From Patescibacteria group bacterium UBA1370 (lineage in GTDB: Bacteria > Patescibacteriota > Microgenomatia > UBA1400 > PJMF01): DNA of 11,670 bases. The stretch covers positions 1-11,670 of the forward strand of contig DBRK01000019.1 of assembly GCA_002306315.1 (NCBI GenBank), written 5' to 3'. Below the pieces are notes generated by a model. That model ran no database searches and was not told the DNA's origin. It saw only the letters and a list, made by a program, of their open reading frames with translations. Shown here piece after piece: positions 5,916-11,670 of this stretch. How positions within the stretch are numbered: position 1 is the stretch's first letter; each line of letters starts with the position of its first letter. The position numbers and the translations under genes were made by a program.

Positions 5916-7616
5916 ATGTATCTTGCCGCTTTTAAAAAATTTGTCACGCCAATGAGGGTGAGGTTGTTTGTAGTCGGACTGCTGATTCTGGTTCTTGGTT
6001 TTGTTTTAGCGGCAGCTTTTTTTACTAGAAAAAGCTTATTAGCCTTGAGAAATTATGATTTTGTTCAAGCAGCGACGCTTGCCCAAAATGCAAATTTTCC
6101 GGTGAGAGTATTGTCTGTAGTGACCCTGCGGCAACTGCCGGATCTTGAGGCTTGGCGTCTAGGTTTGGAGATTATCTCAACACTTCCGGCAGATTTCCAA
6201 CAAGCCGACAACTTGTTTAATGCCAAGAACAATGTGATTGACCTAAAAATTTTGAATACCCTGCTGGCAGAAAAAAACCGGACCCTAGGTGAATTCACCC
6301 AAGCCTTCAGCAACTCCACTCTCAGCCGCTTTTTCCCGGGTCAGCAAGAACAATTGTTTTTAATCTCCGCCCAGTCGCTACAGTTGGAAAAGATTCTTAG
6401 TCAGCTGATAGAAATAGACCAAGAATGGATTGTTGTCCTGCAAAACAGCGACGAGTTGCGGGCAGCTGGCGGCTTTGCCGGCTCTTATCTGCGGTTGCCA
6501 ATTCATGATGGCACAATCTCTTCTTGGGTAGTGGAAGATATTTACGATGCAGATGGACGCTTCACCGGCTATGTGGCTGCACCACCGGGGGTGAAAGAAT
6601 ATTTGAGCAGCGCCAATGGTTTGAGGCTGCCGGACGCCAATTGGGAAGCCGACTTTTCGGACAGCGCGCAACAAATGCTGCAATTCTTTGCTCTAGGAGA
6701 TAAAACCGCCATCGACGGATTAGTAGCTGTCAATTTGCCTTTGGTGGAGGCACTACTGCGAGCGGCAGGACCTATTTCCCTGACAGATTATGATGCGCTG
6801 CTGACAGAAGAGGACTTGAGCATCCAGCTCCGCGATAAACGGGATGAGTTCTTCCCCGGAAGCATTCAGAAGAAACACATGCTCACCCAGGCAGTTACAG
6901 CTTTGATGCTGCAGCTGTATTCTCTAGATCAGAACCAGCGGATTAAATTACTAGAAACACTAAACAAAGCACTTGCCGAAAAACACCTGCTGGCTTATGC
7001 CAGAAACCCAGAGTTGCAGGCAGGTTTGGAACAGTTGGGAATAACCGGTAGTTTGAACCCATATCAGGCAGAAGATTTTGTTTACTTTTTGGAATCAAAC
7101 GTGGGCATTAACAAGGCTAATCGCAATATCACCAGAAAGATGCAAATTGATTGGCAGCAAGAAAAAATTACTACGACCATAACTTTTGAAAACAACAACT
7201 TTCCAAAAACCGGCACCAATCTATCTGCCTTGATACCGGAGGACGAAGACCGTCAAAACCGGAGTGAGGCGGATCACAACGGCTACGCCAATTATCAGCG
7301 AATCATCATTCCCAAGGGTTGGAGAGTCGAGAATATTTTGTATCGGCACAACCAGATAGCCAAAAGGGACGAAAGAGATATCACTTCTGGAGATCAAACT
7401 TTTACCGAAATAGGTTTTTTAATTACCCTGGCCGAACAACAACAAGGCGACTTGGTTGTGCAACTTATCCCAGATTCTAGCCGACAAATCAAAAACCTGG
7501 TTATTCAAAAACAACCAGGTGTTCTCCCCTATCCGGTGCGCGTCACCACCCCCGTTGCCGAAACAGAACTGCTCTTGGATTCCGACAAAATTTTGCCTTT
7601 GCCAGGTTTAAACTAA
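5916..7616 (+). CDS. DUF4012 membrane-anchored protein
   Basis: The 566-residue product matches the DUF4012 family, found widely in Patescibacteria and Actinobacteria; its biochemical function is not known to me. Residues 16-36 form one transmembrane helix after a basic N-terminus (MRVR), so most of the protein should face outward. Residues about 40-165 are helical and polar. The family core is clear at about 171-290: [21 protein letters not shown], then [22 protein letters not shown] and [21 protein letters not shown] beta-rich C-terminal part follows (about 395-566), containing [15 protein letters not shown] and [13 protein letters not shown]. No enzyme motif stands out. It is placed between the cyclophilin gene and prfB with its own near-ATG -10. 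An 8-bp hairpin inside the gene (7495-7520) is probably incidental. Confidence 0.88.
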   Translation: MYLAAFKKFVTPMRVRLFVVGLLILVLGFVLAAAFFTRKSLLALRNYDFVQAATLAQNANFPVRVLSVVTLRQLPDLEAWRLGLEIISTLPADFQQADNLFNAKNNVIDLKILNTLLAEKNRTLGEFTQAFSNSTLSRFFPGQQEQLFLISAQSLQLEKILSQLIEIDQEWIVVLQNSDELRAAGGFAGSYLRLPIHDGTISSWVVEDIYDADGRFTGYVAAPPGVKEYLSSANGLRLPDANWEADFSDSAQQMLQFFALGDKTAIDGLVAVNLPLVEALLRAAGPISLTDYDALLTEEDLSIQLRDKRDEFFPGSIQKKHMLTQAVTALMLQLYSLDQNQRIKLLETLNKALAEKHLLAYARNPELQAGLEQLGITGSLNPYQAEDFVYFLESNVGINKANRNITRKMQIDWQQEKITTTITFENNNFPKTGTNLSALIPEDEDRQNRSEADHNGYANYQRIIIPKGWRVENILYRHNQIAKRDERDITSGDQTFTEIGFLITLAEQQQGDLVVQLIPDSSRQIKNLVIQKQPGVLPYPVRVTTPVAETELLLDSDKILPLPGLN

Positions 7617-7635
7617 CCTGAAAACAACCCCACCG

Positions 7636-7644
7636 TGCTACAAT
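7636..7644 (+). promoter_or_regulatory. Extended -10 promoter of prfB
   Basis: TGC (7636-7638) precedes TACAAT (7639-7644), a TGN-extended -10. Only 6 nt lie between it and the ATG at 7651, so transcription should begin at or beside the start codon. No Shine-Dalgarno sequence is visible. Confidence 0.55.
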
Positions 7645-7650
7645 TGCTTC

Positions 7651-8751
7651 ATGCAGCAAGTCCTCAAAGACAAATCAGCACAACTCTTGGAAAAAGCTGA
7701 ACAATACCTGCAAACTGCGGAGACTAAAACCGCTGCAGATCAGCTGGCTACCCTGGAGCAGCAAACCTACGAACCCAACTTCTGGGAAAAACCAGAAGCC
7801 AAAGGGGTGATGCGGCAAATTTCGCAACTGAAAAATCAGCTGGACTTATATTCTGCGGTAGAACAACATTATTCTGATACCAAAGCTTACCTGGACCTTC
7901 TGTCTGAGGAGGACCAGGCAGAAGACAACCTTGCTTTGGAAAAGGAATTCGCGCAAACAATCTCAGATTTTGAAAAGAGCCTGAACGAACTTGAGCTAAG
8001 GCATTTTCTCAACGGCAAATATGACAGCAATGGCGCGATCCTATCCATCCATTCAGGCCAAGGCGGCACCGAGGCCATGGATTGGGCAGATATGTTGCGG
8101 CGGATGTATGTCCGCTATTTTGAAAAACGGGGTTTCAAACACCGGCTAATTTCCGAGTCTCGTGGCGAAGAAGCCGGTATCAAAGCTGCTGAATATGAAA
8201 TTGATGCTGACTTTGCTTATGGCTACCTCAAGGGAGAGGCCGGCACTCACCGCCTGGTACGCCAAAGCCCTTTCAATGCCGACAATCTTCGGCAAACCTC
8301 CTTTGCCCTGGTAGAAGTCTTGCCGTTGATTGAAGAAGGTTCGGATGATATCGAGATCAGCGACTCCGACCTAAGCTGGCAGTTTAGCCGAGCAGGCGGA
8401 GCTGGCGGCCAGAATGTCAATAAGGTCAATACGGCCGTCGAACTGACTCACCTGCCTACCGGCATCGTCGTTCGTTCACGCGAGGAGCGTTCCCAAGCTC
8501 AAAATAAGGAGCGGGCGCTAAGCAAACTCAAAAGTCAGTTAGCTAAACTGGAAGCTGAAAAACTGGATGCCGAACTCAAGGCAGAAAAGGGCCTTCATGT
8601 TAACGCCAGTTGGGGCAACCAGATCCGCAATTATGTGCTCCATCCCTATCACTTGGTTAAAGATACTAGGACTGGCGTGGAAACATCTGACACTGCGGCT
8701 GTCCTTGATGGAGAACTAGACGAATTTATCCAAGCAGAAATCAAAATGTAG
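7651..8751 (+). CDS. prfB: Peptide chain release factor 2
   Basis: RF2 recognises UAA and UGA stop codons on the ribosome and triggers peptide release. The 366-residue product is the normal full length. The stop-codon-reading tripeptide SPF is at 206-208, within [18 protein letters not shown], which separates it from RF1. The catalytic GGQ is at 252-254 within [14 protein letters not shown]. An N-terminal coiled-coil domain with the [10 protein letters not shown] segment (about 41-50) and the C-terminal [18 protein letters not shown] are also diagnostic. It reads in one frame throughout: the in-frame UGA and +1 frameshift that autoregulates E. coli prfB are absent. The gene lies 34 bases after the DUF4012 gene and uses a near-ATG -10. 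Confidence 0.97.
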   Translation: MQQVLKDKSAQLLEKAEQYLQTAETKTAADQLATLEQQTYEPNFWEKPEAKGVMRQISQLKNQLDLYSAVEQHYSDTKAYLDLLSEEDQAEDNLALEKEFAQTISDFEKSLNELELRHFLNGKYDSNGAILSIHSGQGGTEAMDWADMLRRMYVRYFEKRGFKHRLISESRGEEAGIKAAEYEIDADFAYGYLKGEAGTHRLVRQSPFNADNLRQTSFALVEVLPLIEEGSDDIEISDSDLSWQFSRAGGAGGQNVNKVNTAVELTHLPTGIVVRSREERSQAQNKERALSKLKSQLAKLEAEKLDAELKAEKGLHVNASWGNQIRNYVLHPYHLVKDTRTGVETSDTAAVLDGELDEFIQAEIKM

Positions 8752-8815
8752 ACGACCGGTTGTTTATCCCCCTTTCCAGGCAGAACTTAATCTGCCCACC
8801 TGCAAACAAATACGC

Positions 8816-8821
8816 TATACT
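8816..8821 (+). promoter_or_regulatory. -10 element of the unknown TM-protein gene
   Basis: TATACT (8816-8821) directly abuts an ATG at 8822, so transcription should begin 6-7 nt later, at the in-frame ATG at 8828. No good -35 is seen. A 6-bp hairpin GGCAGA/TCTGCC (8779-8796) lies just upstream and could be an operator or a weak transcript end, but it has no T run. Confidence 0.5.
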
Positions 8822-8827
8822 ATGCCT

Positions 8828-9496
8828 ATGCAAAAGATCGACCTGTCCTCACCAGCCGCTCAGCCAAACACAGCCGGAGCCACAAAAAATCCCAACCAAA
8901 CTGCCCAACCCCAATCCACGGTTGACTCATCCCGTCGCTTGTCTGATAATCAAGCTTCTCAGCAGACTGCAGCTTCAAAATCCGTTAAAACCACCTCCTC
9001 GACAGGATTGAGCACTTCTGCTGGTGATACACAGAAAGTTGAAACGCAGAATATGAAAAAAGTCCTTAAGCCTCTCCTGATTGCTGTCGTTGTTGCTGTT
9101 CTGGCGGGTGTAGGGACCGGTTACATGTTTGCCAAAAATGCCAGACAGGCAGCCAGCGGCATTCCTGTAGATGGCACTATTCAGAAGGTCGCTGGTACCG
9201 AAGTTAAAGAAGGCGATGTTTTTGGCAGTGCAGATGAATCCACCTTCAAGGACACTACTGAGGGCTACTTAACCAAAGCCGAGGCTGATGACGAGGGCAC
9301 CCACTTGCTGCTCAGACCCGGCGGCGAATCCCAAACCGTCCACTTGACCTCATCGGTTACTGATCTAGACAAACTTGAAGGAATGGAAGTGCAAGTCTGG
9401 GGTGAAACCTTCAAAGGCCAAAAGGCGGGCTGGCTGATGGATGTCGGCCGCGTGAAGGTCAACAAAGTTGATGGCGTTTCGCCAATCATAGAATAA
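8828..9496 (+). CDS. Single-pass membrane protein of unknown function between prfB and ftsE
   Basis: I do not recognise a named family. The 222-residue product has three parts. Residues 1-75 are a low-complexity Ser/Thr/Gln/Ala-rich tail, expected to be disordered and cytoplasmic. MKKVLKP leads into one hydrophobic helix (about 82-101), oriented N-in by its basic flank. Residues 108-222 form a small outward domain with many beta-type stretches; VHLTSS and GMEVQVWGETFKGQKAGWLMDVGRVKV look like an OB-fold-sized barrel, though this is a guess from pattern. I chose the ATG at 8828 over 8822 because the -10 hexamer ends at 8821, so codon 8822 would be upstream of or at the RNA start. An internal ATG at 9053, just before the membrane helix, is a second possible start but has no ribosome site. 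Its position next to ftsEX hints at an envelope role. Confidence 0.75.
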   Translation: MQKIDLSSPAAQPNTAGATKNPNQTAQPQSTVDSSRRLSDNQASQQTAASKSVKTTSSTGLSTSAGDTQKVETQNMKKVLKPLLIAVVVAVLAGVGTGYMFAKNARQAASGIPVDGTIQKVAGTEVKEGDVFGSADESTFKDTTEGYLTKAEADDEGTHLLLRPGGESQTVHLTSSVTDLDKLEGMEVQVWGETFKGQKAGWLMDVGRVKVNKVDGVSPIIE

Positions 9497-9511
9497 AGGT
9501 GCAAACTGCGA

Positions 9512-9517
9512 TATAGC
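9512..9517 (+). promoter_or_regulatory. Possible -10 of ftsE
   Basis: TATAGC matches four of six consensus positions and lies 5 nt before the ATG at 9523, the same geometry as at the other near-ATG promoters. No -35 or extended TG is present, and no Shine-Dalgarno site is visible. Confidence 0.3.
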
Positions 9518-9522
9518 TGCCC

Positions 9523-10380
9523 ATGCTGACCTTTGACCATGTCACCAAGCAATTTACCGAAGACTCTTATGGAGTCAGGGATATTACTTTCGAAATAGAG
9601 CCTGGCGAATTTGTTTTCATTACCGGCCCTTCCGGCAGCGGCAAAACCACCCTAATGCGGCTGATGACCCGCGAGTACACTCCCACCGAGGGAGAAATTC
9701 ACCTCGAGGATTTGCCAGTGAGTGCTCTGAAGAATTCCCAGCTCCATGAGCTGCGGCGCCGGATAGGCGTAGTTTTTCAAGACTACCGATTACTCACTGA
9801 CCTCAACGTCTGGGAAAATATTGCCCTGCCGCTTTATATCATTGGCAAAAAGCAGGCTGAAATCGAAGAGCGGGTCACCGACCTGCTTAAGCTGGTCGAG
9901 CTGACTGATAAAGCCTTGCTATTCCCGCGCCAACTTTCAGGCGGCGAAGCCCAGCGCATTAGTATTGCCAGGGCATTGGCCACCGGTCCGGGTATCATTT
10001 TTGCAGACGAACCTACTGGCAACCTGGACAACGAAAACGCGGTCCGCATTGGCAAGTTGCTTCACAAGATTAACGAACTTGGTACCACCGTGCTGATGGC
10101 CACACACGACGAAAATGTGTTGGGTGTTTTTAAAGGTACCAGACGCATGCGCCTAGACAATGGCAAACTAGTCGAGGACAAAGGCAAGAAAAAGGCCTCT
10201 GTATCCGTTCGTGTTAAAGACGCTGCACCTAACTCAGTTGAGGATGATAAAAACCGGCAAGAAACAGGAAAAAAGGAGTTAGAAACCGAAAATGATGAGT
10301 CGGCTGAAACCCAAACAGAAAAGCCAGCCAAGAAAGGCTTGCTTGGGGATTTGTTAAAGAAAAAATCCAAGGAAGACTAG
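9523..10380 (+). CDS. ftsE: Cell division ATP-binding protein FtsE
   Basis: FtsE is the cytoplasmic ATPase of the FtsEX complex, which transmits ATP-driven movement through FtsX to cell-wall hydrolases at the division site. ABC motifs: Walker A GPSGSGKTT (35-43), Q-loop VFQDYRLL (84-91), signature LSGGEAQR (138-145), Walker B IIFADEPTGNLD (158-169) and the switch His in ATHDE (H195). The Q-loop FQDYRLL and GNLD strings are characteristic of FtsE. The ATPase ends near residue 218. A charged tail of about 65 residues follows, rich in Lys and Glu, and closes with KKGLLGDLLKKKSKED, a possible amphipathic helix. Family members usually stop near 220-230 residues, so the tail is extra. The stop is one base before the ftsX ATG, so the two are coupled. 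Confidence 0.96.
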   Translation: MLTFDHVTKQFTEDSYGVRDITFEIEPGEFVFITGPSGSGKTTLMRLMTREYTPTEGEIHLEDLPVSALKNSQLHELRRRIGVVFQDYRLLTDLNVWENIALPLYIIGKKQAEIEERVTDLLKLVELTDKALLFPRQLSGGEAQRISIARALATGPGIIFADEPTGNLDNENAVRIGKLLHKINELGTTVLMATHDENVLGVFKGTRRMRLDNGKLVEDKGKKKASVSVRVKDAAPNSVEDDKNRQETGKKELETENDESAETQTEKPAKKGLLGDLLKKKSKED

Positions 10381-10381
10381 C

Positions 10382-11251
10382 ATGCGCTCTCTGACCTCTG
10401 CCCTAACCACCATTCGCCGCTCGCCTTATCAGGCTTTGGTGTCGATTTCGATGATGACAGTGACGTTTTTTGTCGCTTTTAGTTTTTCCTTGGCTGTTCT
10501 TGGTGCCAACCACGTTCTCAGATATTTTGAAACACAACCGCAAATTATCGCTTTCTTTGAGATTGATGCCGGACAGGAAAGCATCAGCCAGGCAGCGGAG
10601 GCAATGAAAAAGAAACCTTATGTTAAAGACGTGACTATCGTTTCCAAAGAGGAAGCCCTGAAAATTTACCAAGAAAGCAACAAAGACGAGCCCTTATTGC
10701 TGGAACTAGTGACGGCAGATATCTTGCCGGCCAGTATTGAGGTGTCAGCCACCGATATCAACAGTCTACCCCAGGTAAAATCGGATCTGGAGAGCTTGTC
10801 CGGAGTCGAAGATGTGGATTTCCAGGAGAGCATTATTGAACAATTGAACCGCTGGACCAGAAGCCTGCGGTCGGTGGGCTTGGGTGCGGTAGTGATTTTG
10901 GCAGTCATTTCCTTCCTGATAATATTCGTCATTATTGCCATGAAAGCTACTTCCCAGAAAACAGCCATCAATATTATGCGTCTGATCGGAGCTACCAAAG
11001 GTTACATCAAGAAGCCTTTCATGTACGAGGGTATGATTTACGGCATGACCGGTGCACTGCTGGGCTGGCTGGCGATGTATGCCTCTTTGCTTTATTTAAC
11101 ACCTTGGATCAAGGAGTTTGTCGGCGAAATCGGCCTCTTCCCCATTCCCGGAGAGTTCTTTGTGTACCAGCTTGCTGCCGGTTTGCTGGCCGGATTACTC
11201 CTAGGTGGCATGGCCGGAATGCTGGCGGTAAGCCGCCTTATCCGGCGTTAG
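10382..11251 (+). CDS. ftsX: Cell division protein FtsX
   Basis: FtsX is the membrane subunit that couples FtsE ATP hydrolysis to an extracellular peptidoglycan hydrolase or its activator. The 289-residue product has the expected four-helix layout: TM1 about 20-42, an outward domain about 45-160, TM2 about 164-187, TM3 about 214-238 and TM4 about 260-284. The ATSQKTAINIMRLIGATKGYIKKPFMYEG stretch after TM2 (in pieces, about 189-217) is the conserved FtsX cytoplasmic loop that contacts FtsE. The outward domain would bind the secreted partner, whose likely gene follows after 72 bases. The ATG lies one base after the ftsE stop, with AAGGAA (10369-10374) 7 nt upstream as a ribosome site inside the end of ftsE, giving translational coupling. 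Confidence 0.95.
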   Translation: MRSLTSALTTIRRSPYQALVSISMMTVTFFVAFSFSLAVLGANHVLRYFETQPQIIAFFEIDAGQESISQAAEAMKKKPYVKDVTIVSKEEALKIYQESNKDEPLLLELVTADILPASIEVSATDINSLPQVKSDLESLSGVEDVDFQESIIEQLNRWTRSLRSVGLGAVVILAVISFLIIFVIIAMKATSQKTAINIMRLIGATKGYIKKPFMYEGMIYGMTGALLGWLAMYASLLYLTPWIKEFVGEIGLFPIPGEFFVYQLAAGLLAGLLLGGMAGMLAVSRLIRR

Positions 11252-11256
11252 TTGTC

Positions 11257-11278
11257 AGCGCCGCGTTAGGCTGGCGCT
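11257..11278 (+). terminator. Weak terminator or attenuator hairpin after ftsX
   Basis: AGCGCC (11257-11262) pairs perfectly with GGCGCT (11273-11278) around a 10-nt loop, six bases after the ftsX stop, followed by only three T residues (11278-11280). It could reduce read-through before the next promoter, but the short T run makes strong termination unlikely. Confidence 0.35.
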
Positions 11279-11285
11279 TTCTGCC

Positions 11286-11314
11286 TTGCCTGATGTGACA
11301 TCTTTAGATATAGT
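11286..11314 (+). promoter_or_regulatory. Promoter of the secreted coiled-coil protein
   Basis: TTGCCT (11286-11291) and TATAGT (11309-11314) are separated by 17 bp. Nine nt lie between the -10 and the ATG at 11324, with no Shine-Dalgarno sequence, so the mRNA would be nearly leaderless. Confidence 0.55.
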
Positions 11315-11323
11315 GAAACTACC

Positions 11324-11670
11324 ATGAAGACTGCCTTGCTATCTTCAGTCTTTACCCTTCGCCGCACAATCCTCAGTGGGTTTTTTTTGTTGCTGGCCTG
11401 CCTGACGATGGTGCCGGTGGTGCAGCCAGACAGTGCAGCTGCAGCCAGTTGTGAAGAATTCAAGTGCGATGATGATGACCTAGACAGTGAGGAGCGGCAG
11501 AGTTGTTACAACCAACAGATTGCTTGTCTTCAAGGCGCTCTTTCCGGGGTTCGTAAGCAGCAAACCACCCTGACGGGGGCTATCAATGTCCTCAACGGTG
11601 AGATCAACCTACAGCAGGTACAGATCAACCAGCTCAGGGCAGAGATCACCAGGCTGGAAAAAGATATTGA
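11324..11670 (+). CDS. Secreted coiled-coil protein, probable FtsEX-controlled hydrolase partner (3' end outside window)
   Basis: Only the first 115 codons are in view. A signal peptide is clear: basic TLRR, hydrophobic ILSGFFLLLACLTMVPVV, then a likely cleavage site near SAAAA-S (about 38-42). The mature start contains four cysteines in the order C-x4-C-x14-C-x5-C (SCEEFKC to QIACLQ), with an acidic DDDD run between the second and third. From about residue 75 the chain becomes a coiled coil (LTGAINVLNGEINLQQ and onward). In many bacteria the gene after ftsEX encodes an EnvC-, PcsB- or RipC-like protein with a coiled coil and a C-terminal peptidase such as M23 or CHAP. That domain would lie beyond base 11670, so the function is inferred from position and the coiled coil only. 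Confidence 0.75.
   Translation, partial: MKTALLSSVFTLRRTILSGFFLLLACLTMVPVVQPDSAAAASCEEFKCDDDDLDSEERQSCYNQQIACLQGALSGVRKQQTTLTGAINVLNGEINLQQVQINQLRAEITRLEKDI

Noticed and set aside
7495..7520. 8-bp hairpin ACCTGGTT/AACCAGGT inside the DUF4012 gene
   Set aside because: Within coding sequence, no T run, and within chance expectation for the window.
8822..8830. First ATG (8822) as start of the unknown TM protein
   Set aside because: It abuts the -10 hexamer, so it would precede or fall at the RNA start; the ATG two codons later fits the spacing seen at prfB.
287..11251. UGA read as glycine (genetic code 25)
   Set aside because: All genes are full length under the standard code with no in-frame UGA, and RF2 is encoded.
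262..11463. Many antisense open frames opposite recA, rny, prfB, ftsE and others
   Set aside because: They are reverse-frame shadows of clearly identified genes, with no promoter, ribosome site or recognisable product.

Overview
The window reads as a piece of a small bacterial chromosome of the Patescibacteria/CPR type. This is inferred from the gene set and order: recA, rny, secG, a membrane-anchored family 5 solute-binding protein, a cyclophilin lipoprotein, a DUF4012 protein, prfB, ftsE, ftsX and a coiled-coil secreted protein. Protein style and mid-range base composition agree. The exact lineage cannot be fixed by eye. The standard genetic code fits: all frames stay open without reading TGA as an amino acid, and RF2 is present with its UGA-reading motif.

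Layout: a tRNA-Pro(GGG) lies on the minus strand at the left edge, divergent from recA. recA (287-1357) ends in an intrinsic terminator. A 386-base gap follows, holding a strong promoter and a 236-bp block with inverted-repeat ends flanked by 5-bp direct repeats. Next come rny (1744-3372), secG, the binding protein, the cyclophilin and DUF4012 genes, prfB, a one-TM protein of unknown function, ftsE-ftsX, and the first 115 codons of a secreted coiled-coil protein cut by the right edge. Every protein gene is on the plus strand and gaps are short apart from the leaders of recA and rny.

Functionally the window joins DNA recombination (RecA), RNA turnover (RNase Y), translation termination (RF2), protein export and extracytoplasmic folding (SecG, cyclophilin) and cell division with cell-wall hydrolase control (FtsE, FtsX and the probable extracellular partner).

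Two modes of translation start appear. recA and rny have AAGGAG exactly 4 nt before ATG, each behind a leader with long inverted repeats. Seven other genes have a -10 hexamer only 5-9 nt before the ATG and little or no usable Shine-Dalgarno sequence, as expected for leaderless or nearly leaderless mRNAs. ftsX is coupled to ftsE.

The most unusual item is the block at 1479-1714. It can be read either as a small MITE-like insertion or as a structured RNA or leader in front of rny. RNase Y itself lacks the usual N-terminal transmembrane anchor.
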